From Abiotrophia defectiva ATCC 49176 (GTDB lineage Bacteria; Bacillota; Bacilli; Lactobacillales; Aerococcaceae), in contig NZ_CP146287.1 in the NCBI RefSeq assembly GCF_037041345.1, forward strand, positions 1,981,143-2,045,142: a stretch of 64,000 nucleotides of DNA, given 5' to 3'. Under the pieces are notes generated by a model, which saw nothing but the letters and a program-made list of their open reading frames with translations, ran no database searches and had not been told where the DNA came from. This document shows, piece after piece, positions 1 through 9,286 of the stretch (the first letter of the stretch is position 1; each line of letters starts with the position of its first letter). The position numbers and the translations under genes were made by a program.

Positions 1-467
1 CTCCCCCCGGTCAGGAGGACCCCCATCCCGAATACTTCCACGAAGACGCCGTGCTTAGCCAAACGTTCAGCTAAACGCCCTTCCAAAAAGTTAGTCAAGT
101 TGGCTAAGACCCGGGTGGTCTTAGAGCGTGCCACCAAGATTGGCACATGATATTTATCTGCTACGGCGAAGATATCTTCAGGCACCGCCATGTCACGTGC
201 GAAGATGATAGCGGGTGTCTCCTCATTACAGAGGGACTCATAGGCTAAAAGGCGCTGCTCCTCTGGCAGACTCGCGAGATAGAGGAGCTCTGTCCGCCCA
301 AGCAACTGGATTCGCTCGAAAGGATAGTCCTCCACAAAACCTGTTAGGGCCAGACCTGGCCGGGATACTTCACTAGTATATATTTGACGAGAACCATAAT
401 CTTCCCCAAAAGCATATTGAATTTTTAAAGTTTTTACGAGTTCATTGACGGTTACACTGCTGGACAT
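1..467 (-). CDS. hprK: HPr kinase/phosphorylase, N-terminal part (gene runs off the window)
   Basis: HprK phosphorylates and dephosphorylates Ser46 of the PTS protein HPr and so controls CcpA-mediated carbon catabolite repression in the cytoplasm. Reverse translation from an ATG at 467 gives a protein opening MSSSVTVNELVKTLK. It continues through the N-terminal HprK domain and stops at the window edge inside GMGVLLTGG, the start of the Walker A loop; the catalytic C-terminal domain lies outside. A GAGGAGG ribosome site sits 10 bases upstream of the ATG. The neighbouring yvlD-pspC-yvlB genes next to hprK and uvrA match the order known in Bacillus. Incompleteness is due to the window edge and is not a sign of decay. 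Confidence 0.93.
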   Translation of the reverse strand, partial: MSSSVTVNELVKTLKIQYAFGEDYGSRQIYTSEVSRPGLALTGFVEDYPFERIQLLGRTELLYLASLPEEQRLLAYESLCNEETPAIIFARDMAVPEDIFAVADKYHVPILVARSKTTRVLANLTNFLEGRLAERLAKHGVFVEVFGMGVLLTGG

Positions 468-585
468 GAAAATGTTGCCTCCTCATTGACTTTTACCTCC
501 TAATCTTAACATAGACGGCGGAGAATTCCTATCTTTTCGTTTGCCCGGACAGACCCTTGAAAAGGCTGAATTTACCACCCTAAGC

Positions 586-619
586 AAAAGACCGCAGCCA
601 TCCGGTCTGCGGTCTTTTA
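586..619 (-). terminator. Intrinsic terminator after the yvlD operon
   Basis: The arms AGACCGCAG and CTGCGGTCT flank a short loop. On the minus strand the hairpin is followed by TTTTG just past the yvlD stop codon, so it ends the yvlB-pspC-pspC-yvlD transcript before hprK. Confidence 0.8.
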
Positions 620-625
620 TGGGGC

Positions 626-961
626 TTAATCGTGATAGGGACTGTCCAGGCCAACTAGGCTTTGGCCTAGGGAAAGGGCAACGGCCACCAACATAGCGCT
701 CCAGATAGAGCTAATGGTAAGGCCACCCGGCAACCAGCTAGCTAAAAGCAGGATAAAGCCGGCAATCAACCAGTTGACCAAGCCCAAACTCAAGAAGTTA
801 AGGGGCCAGGCAAAGAATTCTAGGACTGGCTTTACCGTTACGCTTAAGAGGGCGAAGACAAAGGCTGATATTAAGGCCCCGCCAAAGCCCGTAACTTTGA
901 CACCCGGCATAACATGGGCCAGGCCCATAAAGAGTAAGGTATTCAATAAAATCCGACGCAT
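626..961 (-). CDS. yvlD: Phage-holin-4-like small membrane protein (YvlD family)
   Basis: This is a 111-residue protein with four hydrophobic stretches covering most of its length, typical of the YvlD / phage_holin_4_2 family of integral membrane proteins. The molecular function is unknown. In Bacillus and lactic acid bacteria these genes travel with pspC and yvlB and are induced by cell-envelope stress. The ATG overlaps the stop codon of the upstream PspC gene by one base (TAATG), so translation is probably coupled. It is the last gene of the operon, directly before a strong terminator. Family assignment is firm; the stress role comes from known homologues and is not seen in the sequence. 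Confidence 0.82.
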   Translation of the reverse strand: MRRILLNTLLFMGLAHVMPGVKVTGFGGALISAFVFALLSVTVKPVLEFFAWPLNFLSLGLVNWLIAGFILLLASWLPGGLTISSIWSAMLVAVALSLGQSLVGLDSPYHD

Positions 962-1341
962 TAGAAATCACTCCAGTCATCCTTAGGCGTCACATCACGT
1001 CGCTTAGGCTCTGCCTTAGCATCGCGACCTGCTGCGCCTTTTTGATAGCGACGTAGGAAATCATTAAGTTCCTCTCTTGCCCGGTTAGCCTGTTGGCGAT
1101 AGCGGTCTCTTTCCTGTTCGCGGCGGCTAGAGCGACTGGTAGGGCCATTCGCAACCGTATAGTCACTTGGCAGAATGATCCCCAAGACCAAATAAATGAG
1201 GAAAGGTGTCCCCCAACCTGGCCAGATGAGGACAAACCACACTAGGCGAAGGAAAGTAGGGTCAATGCCTAGATATTCTCCCAGCCCCCCGCAGACCCCC
1301 ATTACTTTACGGTCACGGGTAGATTTATATAGTCGTTTCAT
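961..1341 (-). CDS. pspC: PspC-domain envelope-stress membrane protein (long paralogue)
   Basis: A 126-residue protein. Residues 1-60 form a PspC domain: a basic N-terminus, the signature VMGVCGGLGEYLGIDPTFLRLVW, then a hydrophobic segment ending in LVLGIILP. PspC proteins are membrane components of phage-shock-like envelope stress modules. The C-terminal half is hydrophilic and rich in Arg, Gln and Lys, probably cytoplasmic and partly helical. An AAGGAA ribosome site lies 6 bases before the ATG. It lies between a second, shorter PspC gene and yvlD. Having two PspC genes in tandem is less common than one and may reflect duplication. Confidence 0.88.
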   Translation of the reverse strand: MKRLYKSTRDRKVMGVCGGLGEYLGIDPTFLRLVWFVLIWPGWGTPFLIYLVLGIILPSDYTVANGPTSRSSRREQERDRYRQQANRAREELNDFLRRYQKGAAGRDAKAEPKRRDVTPKDDWSDF

Positions 1342-1371
1342 GGTCGTTCCTTCTTTCTAACTTACTTAAGC

Positions 1372-1551
1372 TTAGGCTTCTGGCATGATGAAAGCCGCAA
1401 TCAAGTAGCCGAATAAGCCTACGCCACCTAAAAGACCGGAAATCACCCAGACTAGGCGCACAAGCGTTGGGTCTATACCAAAATAATCAGCAATCCCGGC
1501 GCAAACGCCTAAAAACATTCCTTCACGGCTATTACGAGTTAATCGTTTCAT
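1372..1551 (-). CDS. Short PspC-domain protein (59 aa)
   Basis: This second PspC gene is short enough to be missed by a 60-residue cut-off. The 59-residue product opens MKRLTRNSREGMFLGVCAG and continues with ADYFGIDPTLVRLVWVISG and a hydrophobic tail ending in FIMPEA. It is thus little more than the PspC domain, with no C-terminal extension. Its AGGAGG ribosome site overlaps the stop codon of the upstream DUF4097 gene, which indicates translational coupling. It resembles the N-terminal half of the following PspC protein, so a tandem duplication followed by divergence is the simple explanation. The function is presumably membrane stress sensing with YvlB and YvlD. Confidence 0.88.
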   Translation of the reverse strand: MKRLTRNSREGMFLGVCAGIADYFGIDPTLVRLVWVISGLLGGVGLFGYLIAAFIMPEA

Positions 1552-1563
1552 GATAAATTCCTC

Positions 1564-3252
1564 CTATAAATCGGTATCTTTGAGGCGGATGTCGCCTGAT
1601 ACGGTGTTAACTTCTAAATGAACAGGTCGTTCTTGGTTGGTCATCAGCCGTTGGAATTCCAGGCTGTGATGACGGTGAGTTTCAACGTCTAGGTGGCCAA
1701 TACGGTGTTCCACGTCGCCTGAGCTAGATTGAGCGCTGCCTTCTAGGCTTAAGTTGGCTGGAATGGCGATCTTGACATCCCCACTGACCGTGCTGACCTT
1801 CATAGCAGCCGGCGTCTCATCGCGCTTGGTTAAGAGCAGGTCGCCACTAATTAGGCTAGCCGCTACATCGCCAATGGCACCTACCACGCGGCAGTCGCCG
1901 TTAGTTGTCTCTAGGTTGAGGCGTTTAACCTCTGCTAGGCGGTAGTCTAGATCCCCATTGGTTGAATGGTAGTCTAATAAATCTGCTGCCACATCGGACA
2001 GGTCGACATCCCCATTGACAGTCGTCAGATAGATTTCCTTAGCTTGGACACCGTCTAGTTCGATATCCCCTTGGGTAGTCTCAATCCGAACAGTTTCTAA
2101 GTCTTGGTCTGGCAGGGTCACTTCAATATCCGCTGACATATGGTCGTCAGTTACTTGCAGGAGCAAGTTGCCGTCGTCTAGGGAGAGGATGCTGTGGGCT
2201 TGGAAATCTTCTAGGTTAGGATTTGGAATCTTGCCGAAGAAGCTGGCCTTAACATTGACTGAGACTTGATCCACATGGGCGCGAGTGACTTTGACATCGC
2301 CTCGTGATAACTTAAAGTCTAACACCTTTAGGTCCTTAGCGTCAAAGTTAAAGGTATGCTCCCATTCATTGCCCAAACGGCCGTAGGCTCTCACACCTAC
2401 ACGAATGCCTTCACGCGCTGCCTTAAAGGCTGTGCTCACCACTTGGCCAATGACCCGGCCTAGGCGGTTGGCTTCGTTATCGATACGTTGGCCGGCGCGG
2501 TCGGCTTTCTGACCGAATTGATCCGCTGCCCGACTAACGTGGTCGGCTGCCCGTTGGCCGCCTTCATTGACTTGGCGAACGAAATCGTTGAGTCGTTGGC
2601 TGAAGGGCTCTGAACTAGGGCTTACTGGCTTGTAGGCCTTGAGTTCTTCTTGGAGCTGGTCAATCTTTTGGCCGCGCTCCAGGACTTCTGCTGCCACTTG
2701 GGCTTTTTGGGCTTGGAGTTCTTCACTGAGTTCGTCTAATTCTGCTAGAATCTCGAACTCTCTTAAGCGTTGCTTAGCGATGAGGAGGGCTTGGCCTTCT
2801 TTTTCCAGGCTTTCCTCTAATTCTTGGCGCTTGGCCGCCGCTGCTTCTGCCTCTTCCTGGCTGATGGAAGCTTCTGGTTCAGAGGCTTCGGGGGCTGGCT
2901 CTGCTGGCTTGCTGGCTTCTTGCTTATCTTCTGGCTTATCATCAAGGCTTTGTTGGACGCTATAGATAATTTCTTGGCCAAATTTGAGGCTCTTGTCGAT
3001 GGCTTCTTGGACGGTAGCCTTGAGTTGTTCTGGGTCGAAGCCCGCCTTCTTGTCCTGCTCAGGCTCTTGGTCAGCTGGCGCTTCTTGCTTGCTTGGAGCT
3101 TCCTGGTCCGTCACTTGGTCTTGAGCGTCGGCTGGCTCCTCTGCTTGGTCAGCTGATTTTGCTTGGGCCGAAGCCTCGAGGAGGCGAAGGGCTTCATCCA
3201 TGGTAATGACTTGTTGTTTGACTAATTCAATGATTCTTTCTTTCTCATTCAT
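1564..3252 (-). CDS. yvlB: YvlB-like protein with SHOCT-like N-terminus, long coiled coil and DUF4097 C-terminus
   Basis: The start chosen is the ATG at 3252, with AAGGAG 8 bases upstream. A GTG at 3261 overlaps that ribosome site and is unlikely. The protein has 562 residues. Residues 1-30 form the short helical domain (EKERIIELVKQQVITMDEALRLLE) usual in YvlB. Next comes a long Glu/Gln/Ala-rich, probably coiled-coil stretch to about residue 300, then a repetitive DUF4097 beta-helix domain with repeated VSGD, TNGD and TTQGD turns to the end. No signal peptide is seen, so it is probably cytoplasmic or membrane-associated through PspC. Family members belong to envelope-stress regulons. The acidic middle region is far longer than in typical homologues. 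Confidence 0.85.
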   Translation of the reverse strand: MNEKERIIELVKQQVITMDEALRLLEASAQAKSADQAEEPADAQDQVTDQEAPSKQEAPADQEPEQDKKAGFDPEQLKATVQEAIDKSLKFGQEIIYSVQQSLDDKPEDKQEASKPAEPAPEASEPEASISQEEAEAAAAKRQELEESLEKEGQALLIAKQRLREFEILAELDELSEELQAQKAQVAAEVLERGQKIDQLQEELKAYKPVSPSSEPFSQRLNDFVRQVNEGGQRAADHVSRAADQFGQKADRAGQRIDNEANRLGRVIGQVVSTAFKAAREGIRVGVRAYGRLGNEWEHTFNFDAKDLKVLDFKLSRGDVKVTRAHVDQVSVNVKASFFGKIPNPNLEDFQAHSILSLDDGNLLLQVTDDHMSADIEVTLPDQDLETVRIETTQGDIELDGVQAKEIYLTTVNGDVDLSDVAADLLDYHSTNGDLDYRLAEVKRLNLETTNGDCRVVGAIGDVAASLISGDLLLTKRDETPAAMKVSTVSGDVKIAIPANLSLEGSAQSSSGDVEHRIGHLDVETHRHHSLEFQRLMTNQERPVHLEVNTVSGDIRLKDTDL

Positions 3253-3328
3253 ATCTCTCACTCCTTAAATGAGGGCTTGTTTCTTAACTACACCCTTATT
3301 ATGCCAGTTTTCCACTCGTTTGACATAG

Positions 3329-3620
3329 GGCCTAGGACCGATATTTGCTCGGACCTAGGGATGAAAAGAGCGGCTGACAGGTCTCAGCCGCTTTAAGCGC
3401 ATGACTTATTCTAAGTTATAAGGAAAAATATAAATTATTATATATTGAAGATATGACGAGCGCGCCAAGCAAAAGCCTATTAAATCAGGCTTTTTCAGTC
3501 AAAAGACGAACGTTCTTGTGAAATTCGCCCGACTTTGTGAAAAAACACTAAGAGAGACCGTAAAAATCATGGTGCTAAACCCTATTTATTAGTGTAACTA
3601 ATAAATAGGGAACATTAAAT
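3329..3620. other. Intergenic region between uvrA and yvlB with several hairpins
   Basis: No gene is recognised in the 400 bases between yvlB and uvrA. The region holds three inverted repeats: CCTAGGaCCGA with TCGGaCCTAGG at 3331-3359; AGCGGCTGA with TCAGCCGCT at 3369-3392, followed by CTTTT on the minus strand and so terminator-like; and the 31-bp repeat at 3580-3610. A weak minus-strand promoter (TGTCAA, 16 bases, CATAAT) lies near 3290-3320 and could serve the yvlB operon. Confidence 0.5.
3580..3610. repeat. 31-bp intergenic inverted repeat, copy 1 (CCCTATTTAT family)
   Basis: A perfect 14-bp stem, CCCTATTTATTAGT and its complement, encloses a 3-base loop GTA. A second repeat with the same outer arms (CCCTATTTAT) and the same 31-bp length occurs at 14780-14810. 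Confidence 0.75.
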
Positions 3621-3629
3621 AAGCAAATA

Positions 3630-3657
3630 AGACTGGGACAAATGTCCCAGTCTTATT
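3630..3657 (-). terminator. Terminator directly after uvrA
   Basis: AAGACTGGGACA pairs with TGTCCCAGTCTT immediately after the uvrA stop codon. The U tract on the minus strand is short (TTATTTG), and an A/T-rich tract on the other side would let the hairpin act in both directions. Confidence 0.7.
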
Positions 3658-6486
3658 TTATTTTTTCAATAATGGTTTGAGGTACTGGCCGGTGAAGGAG
3701 CCCTTGACTTTGGCTACTTCTTCCGGTGTCCCGGTGGCGATAATCTGACCACCGCGAACCCCACCTTCTGGCCCAAGGTCGATGACATAGTCGGCGGTCT
3801 TAATGACATCCAGATTATGTTCAATCACCACTACGGTATTGCCGGCTTCTACAAGGCGGTCGATGACCTCTAGCAGCTTGCGAATGTCGTGGGCGTGAAG
3901 CCCGGTCGTTGGTTCATCCAAGACATAGAAGGTGTTACCGGTCGAAACCCGCTGCAATTCGGCAGCCAACTTCATGCGTTGAGCTTCCCCACCTGACAGG
4001 GTGGTAGCAGACTGACCCAGGCTAATGTAGCCTAAACCAACATCTAGCAAGGTTTGGAGTTTACGCTTGATTTTCGGAATGGCGGCAAAGAACTCCACCG
4101 CTTCTTCAACGGTTAGGTCCAGCACTTCGGTGATGTTAAGCCCCTTGTACTTAATTTCCAGGGTCTCAGAATTATAGCGGCGGCCACCACAGACCTCACA
4201 AGGCACATAGACGTCTGGCAGGAAGTGCATCTCAATCTTGTTAATCCCGCCACCGGCACAGGCTTCACAACGCCCGCCCTTGATATTGAAGCTGAAGCGC
4301 CCCTTGTTATAACCGCGCAACTTGGCTTCATTGGTCTTGGCAAATAGATCCCGTATATCGTCAAAGACTCCTGTATAGGTAGCCGGGTTACTGCGTGGTG
4401 TCCGGCCAATCGGACTCTGGTCAATGTCGATAATCTTGTCTAAACTTTCGTAACCCTTGATTGACTTAAACTTACCCGGACGGGTCTTAGCCTTAGTCAG
4501 CTCCTTGAGCAAGGCTTGCTTAAGGATGGCATTGACCAAACTGGATTTACCTGAACCCGAAACCCCCGTCACTGCTACAAAGCGCCCTAATGGGAATTTG
4601 GCGGTGACATTCTGCAGGTTGTTCTCGCTAGCTCCCGTAACGGTTACCCAGCCCTTGTCTTCCTGACGACGGCTGGCTGGCAAGGCGATTTTCTCCTTAC
4701 CCGACAGGTATTTACCTGTTAAGGAATTAGGGTTCTTCATGACCTCTTCCGGCGTCCCACATGCAACCACTTGGCCACCGTGCTCGCCGGCACCCGGCCC
4801 AATATCAATGATATAGTCGGCCGTCATCATGGTTTCTTCATCGTGTTCCACCACAATCAGGGTATTGCCTAAGTCCCGCATCTGCGTTAAAGACTGAATC
4901 AGACGGGAGTTATCGCGTTGGTGGAGACCGATAGAAGGCTCATCCAAGATATAGAGGACCCCACTAAGATTGGAGCCAATTTGGGTAGCCAGACGAATAC
5001 GTTGCGCTTCCCCACCTGACAAGGAACCAGCCACCCGACTCAGGGTCAGGTAATCTAACCCCACATTATTGAGGAAGGTTAGGCGATCGGTCACTTCCTT
5101 GATAATGGGCTTGGCAATGACTTCATCTGCTGGGCCAAAGGTCAGGCTCTTGAAGTGAGCCAAGGCATCACTAATAGACAATTCGGTGGCCTGGGCGATA
5201 TTGAGGTCCCCTACCCGAACTGACAAGGCTGTTGGGTTGAGACGTTGGCCCTGGCAGGCTGGGCAGATATGCTCGACCATGTACTGGCGCATGACTTCCT
5301 TGGTATAGTCGGAACCCGTATCGTTGTAGCGACGTTCCATATTGGTAATGACCCCTTCGAAGACCGTATCAACCGTCCGCGTGCCGGTGCCCGACATTGG
5401 GGTGTAGGTGAATTTGAAGCTGCGACCGTCTTTGACCCCATACTTAAGGTCGGCTTGCTGGGACTTTTTGAGCTTCTTATAAGGAACATCCATGGGAATT
5501 CCTTCCTGCTCACAGAATTGGCGCATCATGGACATATAGTAGTTGGAACTGATTGGATTCCAGGCGACAAAGGCTCCTTCTTCCAAGGTGAGATTTTCAT
5601 CGGGAATAGCCAAGGCCTCATCTACCACTAGACGGGAACCCAGACCATCACAGCTTGGGCAGGCACCAAAAGGTGCATTGAAGGAGAAGAGCCGAGGCTC
5701 CAACTCGCCCATCTGGAAGTCGCCGTGAGGGCAGGCAAAGTGTTCATTGAAACGCAATTCCTGACCATCAATGACATCGATAATGACATAGCCTTCAGAT
5801 AGTTTGAGGGCGGTCTCCATGGAATCGAAGAGGCGGGAGCGAACGCCATCCTTGATGACGACCCGGTCCACCACGACGTCGATATTATGCTTGTTATTCT
5901 TAGCTAGTTCAGGCACTTCGGTAACATCATAAATCTGACCATCCACTCGCACCCGGACAAAACCGTCCTTGTTAATCTTCTCCAGGGTCTTCTGATGCTG
6001 GCCTTTTTGATTACGAATCAGAGGGGACAGAATTTGGATACGCGTGCGCTCAGGCAGGTCTAGGACCTGGTTGACCATCTGCTCAACGGACTGGCGTTGG
6101 ATGGGAATATGGTGATGAGGACAGTAAGGTACCCCAACTCGAGCATAGAGCAAACGCAGGTAGTCGTTAATTTCAGTTACCGTCCCGACCGTTGAGCGCG
6201 GATTGTGGCTAGTGGTCTTCTGGTCGATGGAAATAGCCGGGCTCAAACCCTCGATGGAGTCCACATCCGGCTTATCCATTTGACCTAGGAACTGGCGGGC
6301 ATAGGCCGACAGGCTCTCCACATAGCGGCGTTGGCCCTCTGCATAGAGGGTGTCAAAGGCCAGGGAGCTCTTACCTGATCCGGATAGACCCGTCACTACG
6401 ACCAGCTGGTCACGCGGAATCTCTAGGTTAATATTTTTTAAGTTATGGGACCGTGCCCCTTTGATTACGATTTTATCTTTGGCCAT
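3658..6486 (-). CDS. uvrA: Excinuclease ABC subunit A
   Basis: UvrA is the damage-recognition ATPase of nucleotide excision repair; it loads UvrB on lesions. The ATG at 6486 is preferred because [18 protein letters not shown] is the family N-terminus and AGAGGAG lies upstream; the longer frame has no comparable ribosome site. The product has 943 residues, the usual length. Visible motifs are Walker A GLSGSGKS (residues 33-40), the CPHHH zinc region, two ABC signatures ([12 protein letters not shown] and [12 protein letters not shown]), a second Walker [11 protein letters not shown], the CEACAGGG and CEVCGG zinc knuckles, and two Walker B segments ending YILDEP and YVLDEP. uvrB is not adjacent, unlike in Bacillus, where uvrB and uvrA form an operon. 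Confidence 0.98.
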   Translation of the reverse strand: MAKDKIVIKGARSHNLKNINLEIPRDQLVVVTGLSGSGKSSLAFDTLYAEGQRRYVESLSAYARQFLGQMDKPDVDSIEGLSPAISIDQKTTSHNPRSTVGTVTEINDYLRLLYARVGVPYCPHHHIPIQRQSVEQMVNQVLDLPERTRIQILSPLIRNQKGQHQKTLEKINKDGFVRVRVDGQIYDVTEVPELAKNNKHNIDVVVDRVVIKDGVRSRLFDSMETALKLSEGYVIIDVIDGQELRFNEHFACPHGDFQMGELEPRLFSFNAPFGACPSCDGLGSRLVVDEALAIPDENLTLEEGAFVAWNPISSNYYMSMMRQFCEQEGIPMDVPYKKLKKSQQADLKYGVKDGRSFKFTYTPMSGTGTRTVDTVFEGVITNMERRYNDTGSDYTKEVMRQYMVEHICPACQGQRLNPTALSVRVGDLNIAQATELSISDALAHFKSLTFGPADEVIAKPIIKEVTDRLTFLNNVGLDYLTLSRVAGSLSGGEAQRIRLATQIGSNLSGVLYILDEPSIGLHQRDNSRLIQSLTQMRDLGNTLIVVEHDEETMMTADYIIDIGPGAGEHGGQVVACGTPEEVMKNPNSLTGKYLSGKEKIALPASRRQEDKGWVTVTGASENNLQNVTAKFPLGRFVAVTGVSGSGKSSLVNAILKQALLKELTKAKTRPGKFKSIKGYESLDKIIDIDQSPIGRTPRSNPATYTGVFDDIRDLFAKTNEAKLRGYNKGRFSFNIKGGRCEACAGGGINKIEMHFLPDVYVPCEVCGGRRYNSETLEIKYKGLNITEVLDLTVEEAVEFFAAIPKIKRKLQTLLDVGLGYISLGQSATTLSGGEAQRMKLAAELQRVSTGNTFYVLDEPTTGLHAHDIRKLLEVIDRLVEAGNTVVVIEHNLDVIKTADYVIDLGPEGGVRGGQIIATGTPEEVAKVKGSFTGQYLKPLLKK

Positions 6487-6585
6487 TGTCTTTCTCCTCT
6501 GGTTCAATCTTACCTTACCCATTATAGCACACTTAGTCTCCTAGGTGCGAAAATTTGTTCGCAAAAAAAGCGCCGACCTCAAGGG

Positions 6586-7152
6586 CTAGCGCACTGCTTG
6601 ATAACAGAAACATTCTGGCTCGTGGTCATTGACCATGCCGATAGCTTGTAGATAGGAATAGACCGTCACACTGCCTAAAAACTTGAAGCCCCGCTTCTTG
6701 AGGTCTTTGGTTATGCGATCGCTTAAGTCGCTTCGGGTCGGCCGCTCCCCGTGGGGTGGAAAGACCACCTGCCCCTCCGTAAAGTGCCAGATATAGGCGT
6801 CGAAGCTGCCCCATTCGGCCTGCACCTTAAGAAAGGCCTGGGCGTTGGCAATGGTCGCTCGAATCTTGCCCCGATGGCGGATAATGCCCGCATCCTGGGC
6901 TAGGCGTTCGACATCCTCTTCCTGATACTGGGCGATACGGCCATAGTCATAGCCTTCCAAGGCACGGGCAAAGTTGGCCTCCTTGGATAGGACCAAGCGC
7001 CAAGACAAGCCCACATGGAAGGATTCTAGGACTAGCCATTTGAAGAGGTCTAAATCCTGGTGCTGGGGCACGCCCCAAACCTGGTCATGGTAGGCCTGAT
7101 AATAATCCGGCATATTGGTGGCCCATGCGCAACGTTTTTTACTTGCGTCCAT
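6586..7152 (-). CDS. tag: DNA-3-methyladenine glycosylase I
   Basis: Tag removes 3-methyladenine from alkylated DNA and starts base-excision repair. The start is set at the ATG at 7152 (MDASKKRCAWAT); upstream in-frame starts would overlap the preceding gene much more. The protein has 188 residues, the usual size. Family signs are the N-terminal CAWA, YYQAYHDQVWGVPQHQD, the LVLESFHVGLSW helix carrying the catalytic Glu, and a C-terminal zinc-type H-x-CFC segment (NDHEPECFCY). It overlaps the upstream small acidic ORF by 14 bases and follows the rsmI cluster, so it is probably the last gene of that operon. uvrA downstream is another repair gene. Confidence 0.93.
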   Translation of the reverse strand: MDASKKRCAWATNMPDYYQAYHDQVWGVPQHQDLDLFKWLVLESFHVGLSWRLVLSKEANFARALEGYDYGRIAQYQEEDVERLAQDAGIIRHRGKIRATIANAQAFLKVQAEWGSFDAYIWHFTEGQVVFPPHGERPTRSDLSDRITKDLKKRGFKFLGSVTVYSYLQAIGMVNDHEPECFCYQAVR

Positions 7153-7333
7153 GGTCCTTGCCTTTGGCTTGGTCATCCTGGTCATCTTCTAAGGCGCTTG
7201 GGTCAAAGGCGAATTGGTCGGTAGGATCGACGAATTCCTTCTTCTCTTCATTTAGGACTAAGCCTAACTTGGCCATGGCAGCCTCTAAGTCTTTATCGTT
7301 TTTCAATAAGAAATCTTCATCTTTTAATGCCAT
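7139..7333 (-). CDS. Small acidic hypothetical protein (64 aa)
   Basis: The product is a 64-residue, strongly charged protein beginning MALKDEDFLLKNDKDLEAA and ending in a Lys/Asp-rich tail. No signal peptide or membrane segment is seen. A ribosome site (AGGAGG, 9 bases before the ATG) and its position 16 bases after rsmI, with a 14-base overlap into tag, support it as a real coupled gene. I do not recognise the family. Its function cannot be inferred beyond membership of the tmk-holB-rsmI operon. Confidence 0.7.
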   Translation of the reverse strand: MALKDEDFLLKNDKDLEAAMAKLGLVLNEEKKEFVDPTDQFAFDPSALEDDQDDQAKGKDHGRK

Positions 7334-7349
7334 AAGTCTTCCTCCTTTA

Positions 7350-8222
7350 TTAGTCAGTCAGGTCGTGATAGGCCTGATAGACGCTCTGTTTTTTCAGTCC
7401 GTAAGTCTTGGCCACTTGCTTAATGGCTTGCTTGGCATTGAGGCCTTCTTGGGCCATGAGGTCTTGGACCAAGACCTTGAGATCGGTCTCTGCCGTTAGC
7501 TCAGGGCCCATCTCGACCTTACCCCCGCCAGCGATTAAGAGGACACATTCGCCCTTGATTTCCTGGTCCGCTAGGCTCATGAGTACTTGATGTACACTGC
7601 CTCGAATATAGGTCTCATAACGCTTGGTTAACTCCCGAGCTATGACCACGGCTCGATCCGGCCCCAATCCCTGGCGAATGGCCTGCAGAGCCTGCTTGAT
7701 GCGGTGGGGCGACTCGTAGAAAATGGCCGTCGAATCCTGGCCTGCCACTCGATCTAAAACAGCGACCTGGCCTTTCTTATCCCGTGGAAAGAAGCCGTAA
7801 TAGGTGAAGGTCTGGCAGGATAAGCCCGAAGCAATCAAGGCTGTCAGGGCCGCATTGGCGCCCGGCAGAGCTACCACTGCCAGTCCCTGGCTAAGGGTGG
7901 CATCCACCAAGGGATGACCCGGGTCGTTAATCAGGGGCATGCCGGCATCTGACACCAAGGCCAAATCCTGACCTTGCGCCAAACGTTCTAACAAGGGCTG
8001 GAGACGGTCAGCCTGGCTATGCTCATGGAAGCTCTGCATAGGCGTCTCAATCTCAAAATGGTTTAAGAGTTTAATGGTATTGCGGGTATCTTCCGCCAGA
8101 ATCAAATCCGCTTCCTTGAGGTGGCGAATGGCCCGGAAGGTCATGTCTTCTAAGTTACCAATCGGCGTTGGCACCAAGTAGAGGGTGCCCCCCGCCCGGG
8201 ACTCAAAGCTCCGTTGTTCCAT
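7350..8222 (-). CDS. rsmI: 16S rRNA (cytidine-1402 2'-O)-methyltransferase
   Basis: RsmI methylates the 2'-O of C1402 in the decoding centre of 16S rRNA using S-adenosylmethionine. The 290-residue product shows the TP-methylase fold signature near the N-terminus ([22 protein letters not shown]), ILAEDTRNT, the cofactor loop [14 protein letters not shown], and the [17 protein letters not shown] segment. GGAGG lies 6 bases before the ATG. The gene overlaps yazA by 20 bases. The order yabA-yabB-yazA-rsmI is conserved in Firmicutes, which supports both the assignment and the operon. Confidence 0.97.
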   Translation of the reverse strand: MEQRSFESRAGGTLYLVPTPIGNLEDMTFRAIRHLKEADLILAEDTRNTIKLLNHFEIETPMQSFHEHSQADRLQPLLERLAQGQDLALVSDAGMPLINDPGHPLVDATLSQGLAVVALPGANAALTALIASGLSCQTFTYYGFFPRDKKGQVAVLDRVAGQDSTAIFYESPHRIKQALQAIRQGLGPDRAVVIARELTKRYETYIRGSVHQVLMSLADQEIKGECVLLIAGGGKVEMGPELTAETDLKVLVQDLMAQEGLNAKQAIKQVAKTYGLKKQSVYQAYHDLTD

Positions 8223-8535
8223 CTTGCACCTCCAAGGGAATAATTAAGGGTTGGCTAGCCGATAAGGACGTCAAGCCATGGCGGAAGAGATAGTCTTCTT
8301 TCTGGGCCCGAGTCAGTCGCTTAAAACGCGCCTCCGCCCTCATGGCCAGAGACCGGCTAGGCCGCTCTTCAGCATAGAGCAGGCGAACCGGCCGGCGCTT
8401 GGCTTGTTGGGTATACTTGGCGCCCTTGCCAGCATTATGACTGGCAGTCCGCGCCTCTAAGTCCACCGTATAGCCGGTATAGAGAGTATGGTCTGCGCAG
8501 TAGAGCACATAGAAAAAATACTGTTTAGTCGCCAT
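8203..8535 (-). CDS. yazA: GIY-YIG nuclease superfamily protein (YazA/YhbQ type)
   Basis: This is a 110-residue, single-domain GIY-YIG protein. The signature appears as [16 protein letters not shown] near residues 7-22 (the GIY and YIG blocks), with the conserved Arg and a downstream Glu in the [14 protein letters not shown] helix. Members are small predicted endonucleases with no settled role in Firmicutes; the E. coli relative YhbQ acts on DNA in vitro. It lies inside a tightly overlapping operon between yabB (11-base overlap) and rsmI (20-base overlap). Family is clear; the cellular substrate is unknown. Confidence 0.9.
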   Translation of the reverse strand: MATKQYFFYVLYCADHTLYTGYTVDLEARTASHNAGKGAKYTQQAKRRPVRLLYAEERPSRSLAMRAEARFKRLTRAQKEDYLFRHGLTSLSASQPLIIPLEVQDGTTEL

Positions 8536-9277
8536 AATAAATTGCCTTCATTTCTGGGGTGTATTGCTGATCCGACCCATAAATGACAATCGGCGGCTCC
8601 ACCTTCAAGCCTTGGCGCCCCCCTGCATAAATAGCCTCGACCAGCACCACCTTGGCTACCTGGTCGGCCTTGCCATAGGCAAATTGCAGGCGGTGAACAC
8701 TAAAGCCCGCCCCTAGCAAGGTCTCCATCAAGTCATCTAGGCGGTCTGGCCGATAGACACAGAAGAGCTTGCCCCGGGTCTTGAGCTGGCGCTTGGCCTG
8801 GGCCACCCATTGTTCCAGGGTCAAGTAGACCTCATGCCGGGCAATGGCATGGGAGGTCAGGTGGTGTTGGGTCTGTTTGTTAGTGACCGAGAAATAAGGA
8901 GGATTGCAAGTGACGACATCATAGAGGGGGCGCGCCGCCGCCATGGTTTTGACATCTCCTTGGCGAAAAGTCAGCCGGTCCGTCAGATCATTGAGCTGGC
9001 AAGAGCGCTGGGCCATATCCACTAGGGCCTCTTGCAGTTCAATCGCATCTATGTGACCGGCTGTTTTGGCACTGAGCAGGAAGGGAATGACCCCAGTCCC
9101 ACTACAGAGATCCAGAATTCTGGCCGTCTGGCGCCGTGGCACCTTGGCAAAATGAGCCAAGAGGATGGCATCGACTGAGAAGGCAAAGTAGTCTGGATTT
9201 TGAATAATCGACAAGTTCTCGCGAGCTAGATAGTCTAGGCGCTCGCCGGGCTTAAGTAAGTCAGTCGCGTCTGTCAT
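8525..9277 (-). CDS. yabB: SAM-dependent methyltransferase of the TrmN6/YabB family
   Basis: A 250-residue Rossmann-fold methyltransferase. Motif I is [18 protein letters not shown] (about residues 48-65), and the NPPYF motif typical of N6-adenine methyltransferases is at about residue 127. The E. coli member (YfiC/TrmN6) methylates A37 of tRNA1(Val). The Firmicute YabB proteins are usually annotated the same way without proof of substrate. It stands between yabA and yazA in the conserved holB-yabA-yabB-yazA-rsmI order, with 9 bases to yabA and an 11-base overlap into yazA. Confidence 0.88.
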   Translation of the reverse strand: MTDATDLLKPGERLDYLARENLSIIQNPDYFAFSVDAILLAHFAKVPRRQTARILDLCSGTGVIPFLLSAKTAGHIDAIELQEALVDMAQRSCQLNDLTDRLTFRQGDVKTMAAARPLYDVVTCNPPYFSVTNKQTQHHLTSHAIARHEVYLTLEQWVAQAKRQLKTRGKLFCVYRPDRLDDLMETLLGAGFSVHRLQFAYGKADQVAKVVLVEAIYAGGRQGLKVEPPIVIYGSDQQYTPEMKAIYYGD

Positions 9278-9286
9278 AAGAGCCTC

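Noticed and set aside
2639..3156. Two long plus-strand frames opposite yvlB
   Set aside because: Low-complexity shadows of the Glu/Gln-rich coiled-coil coding strand.
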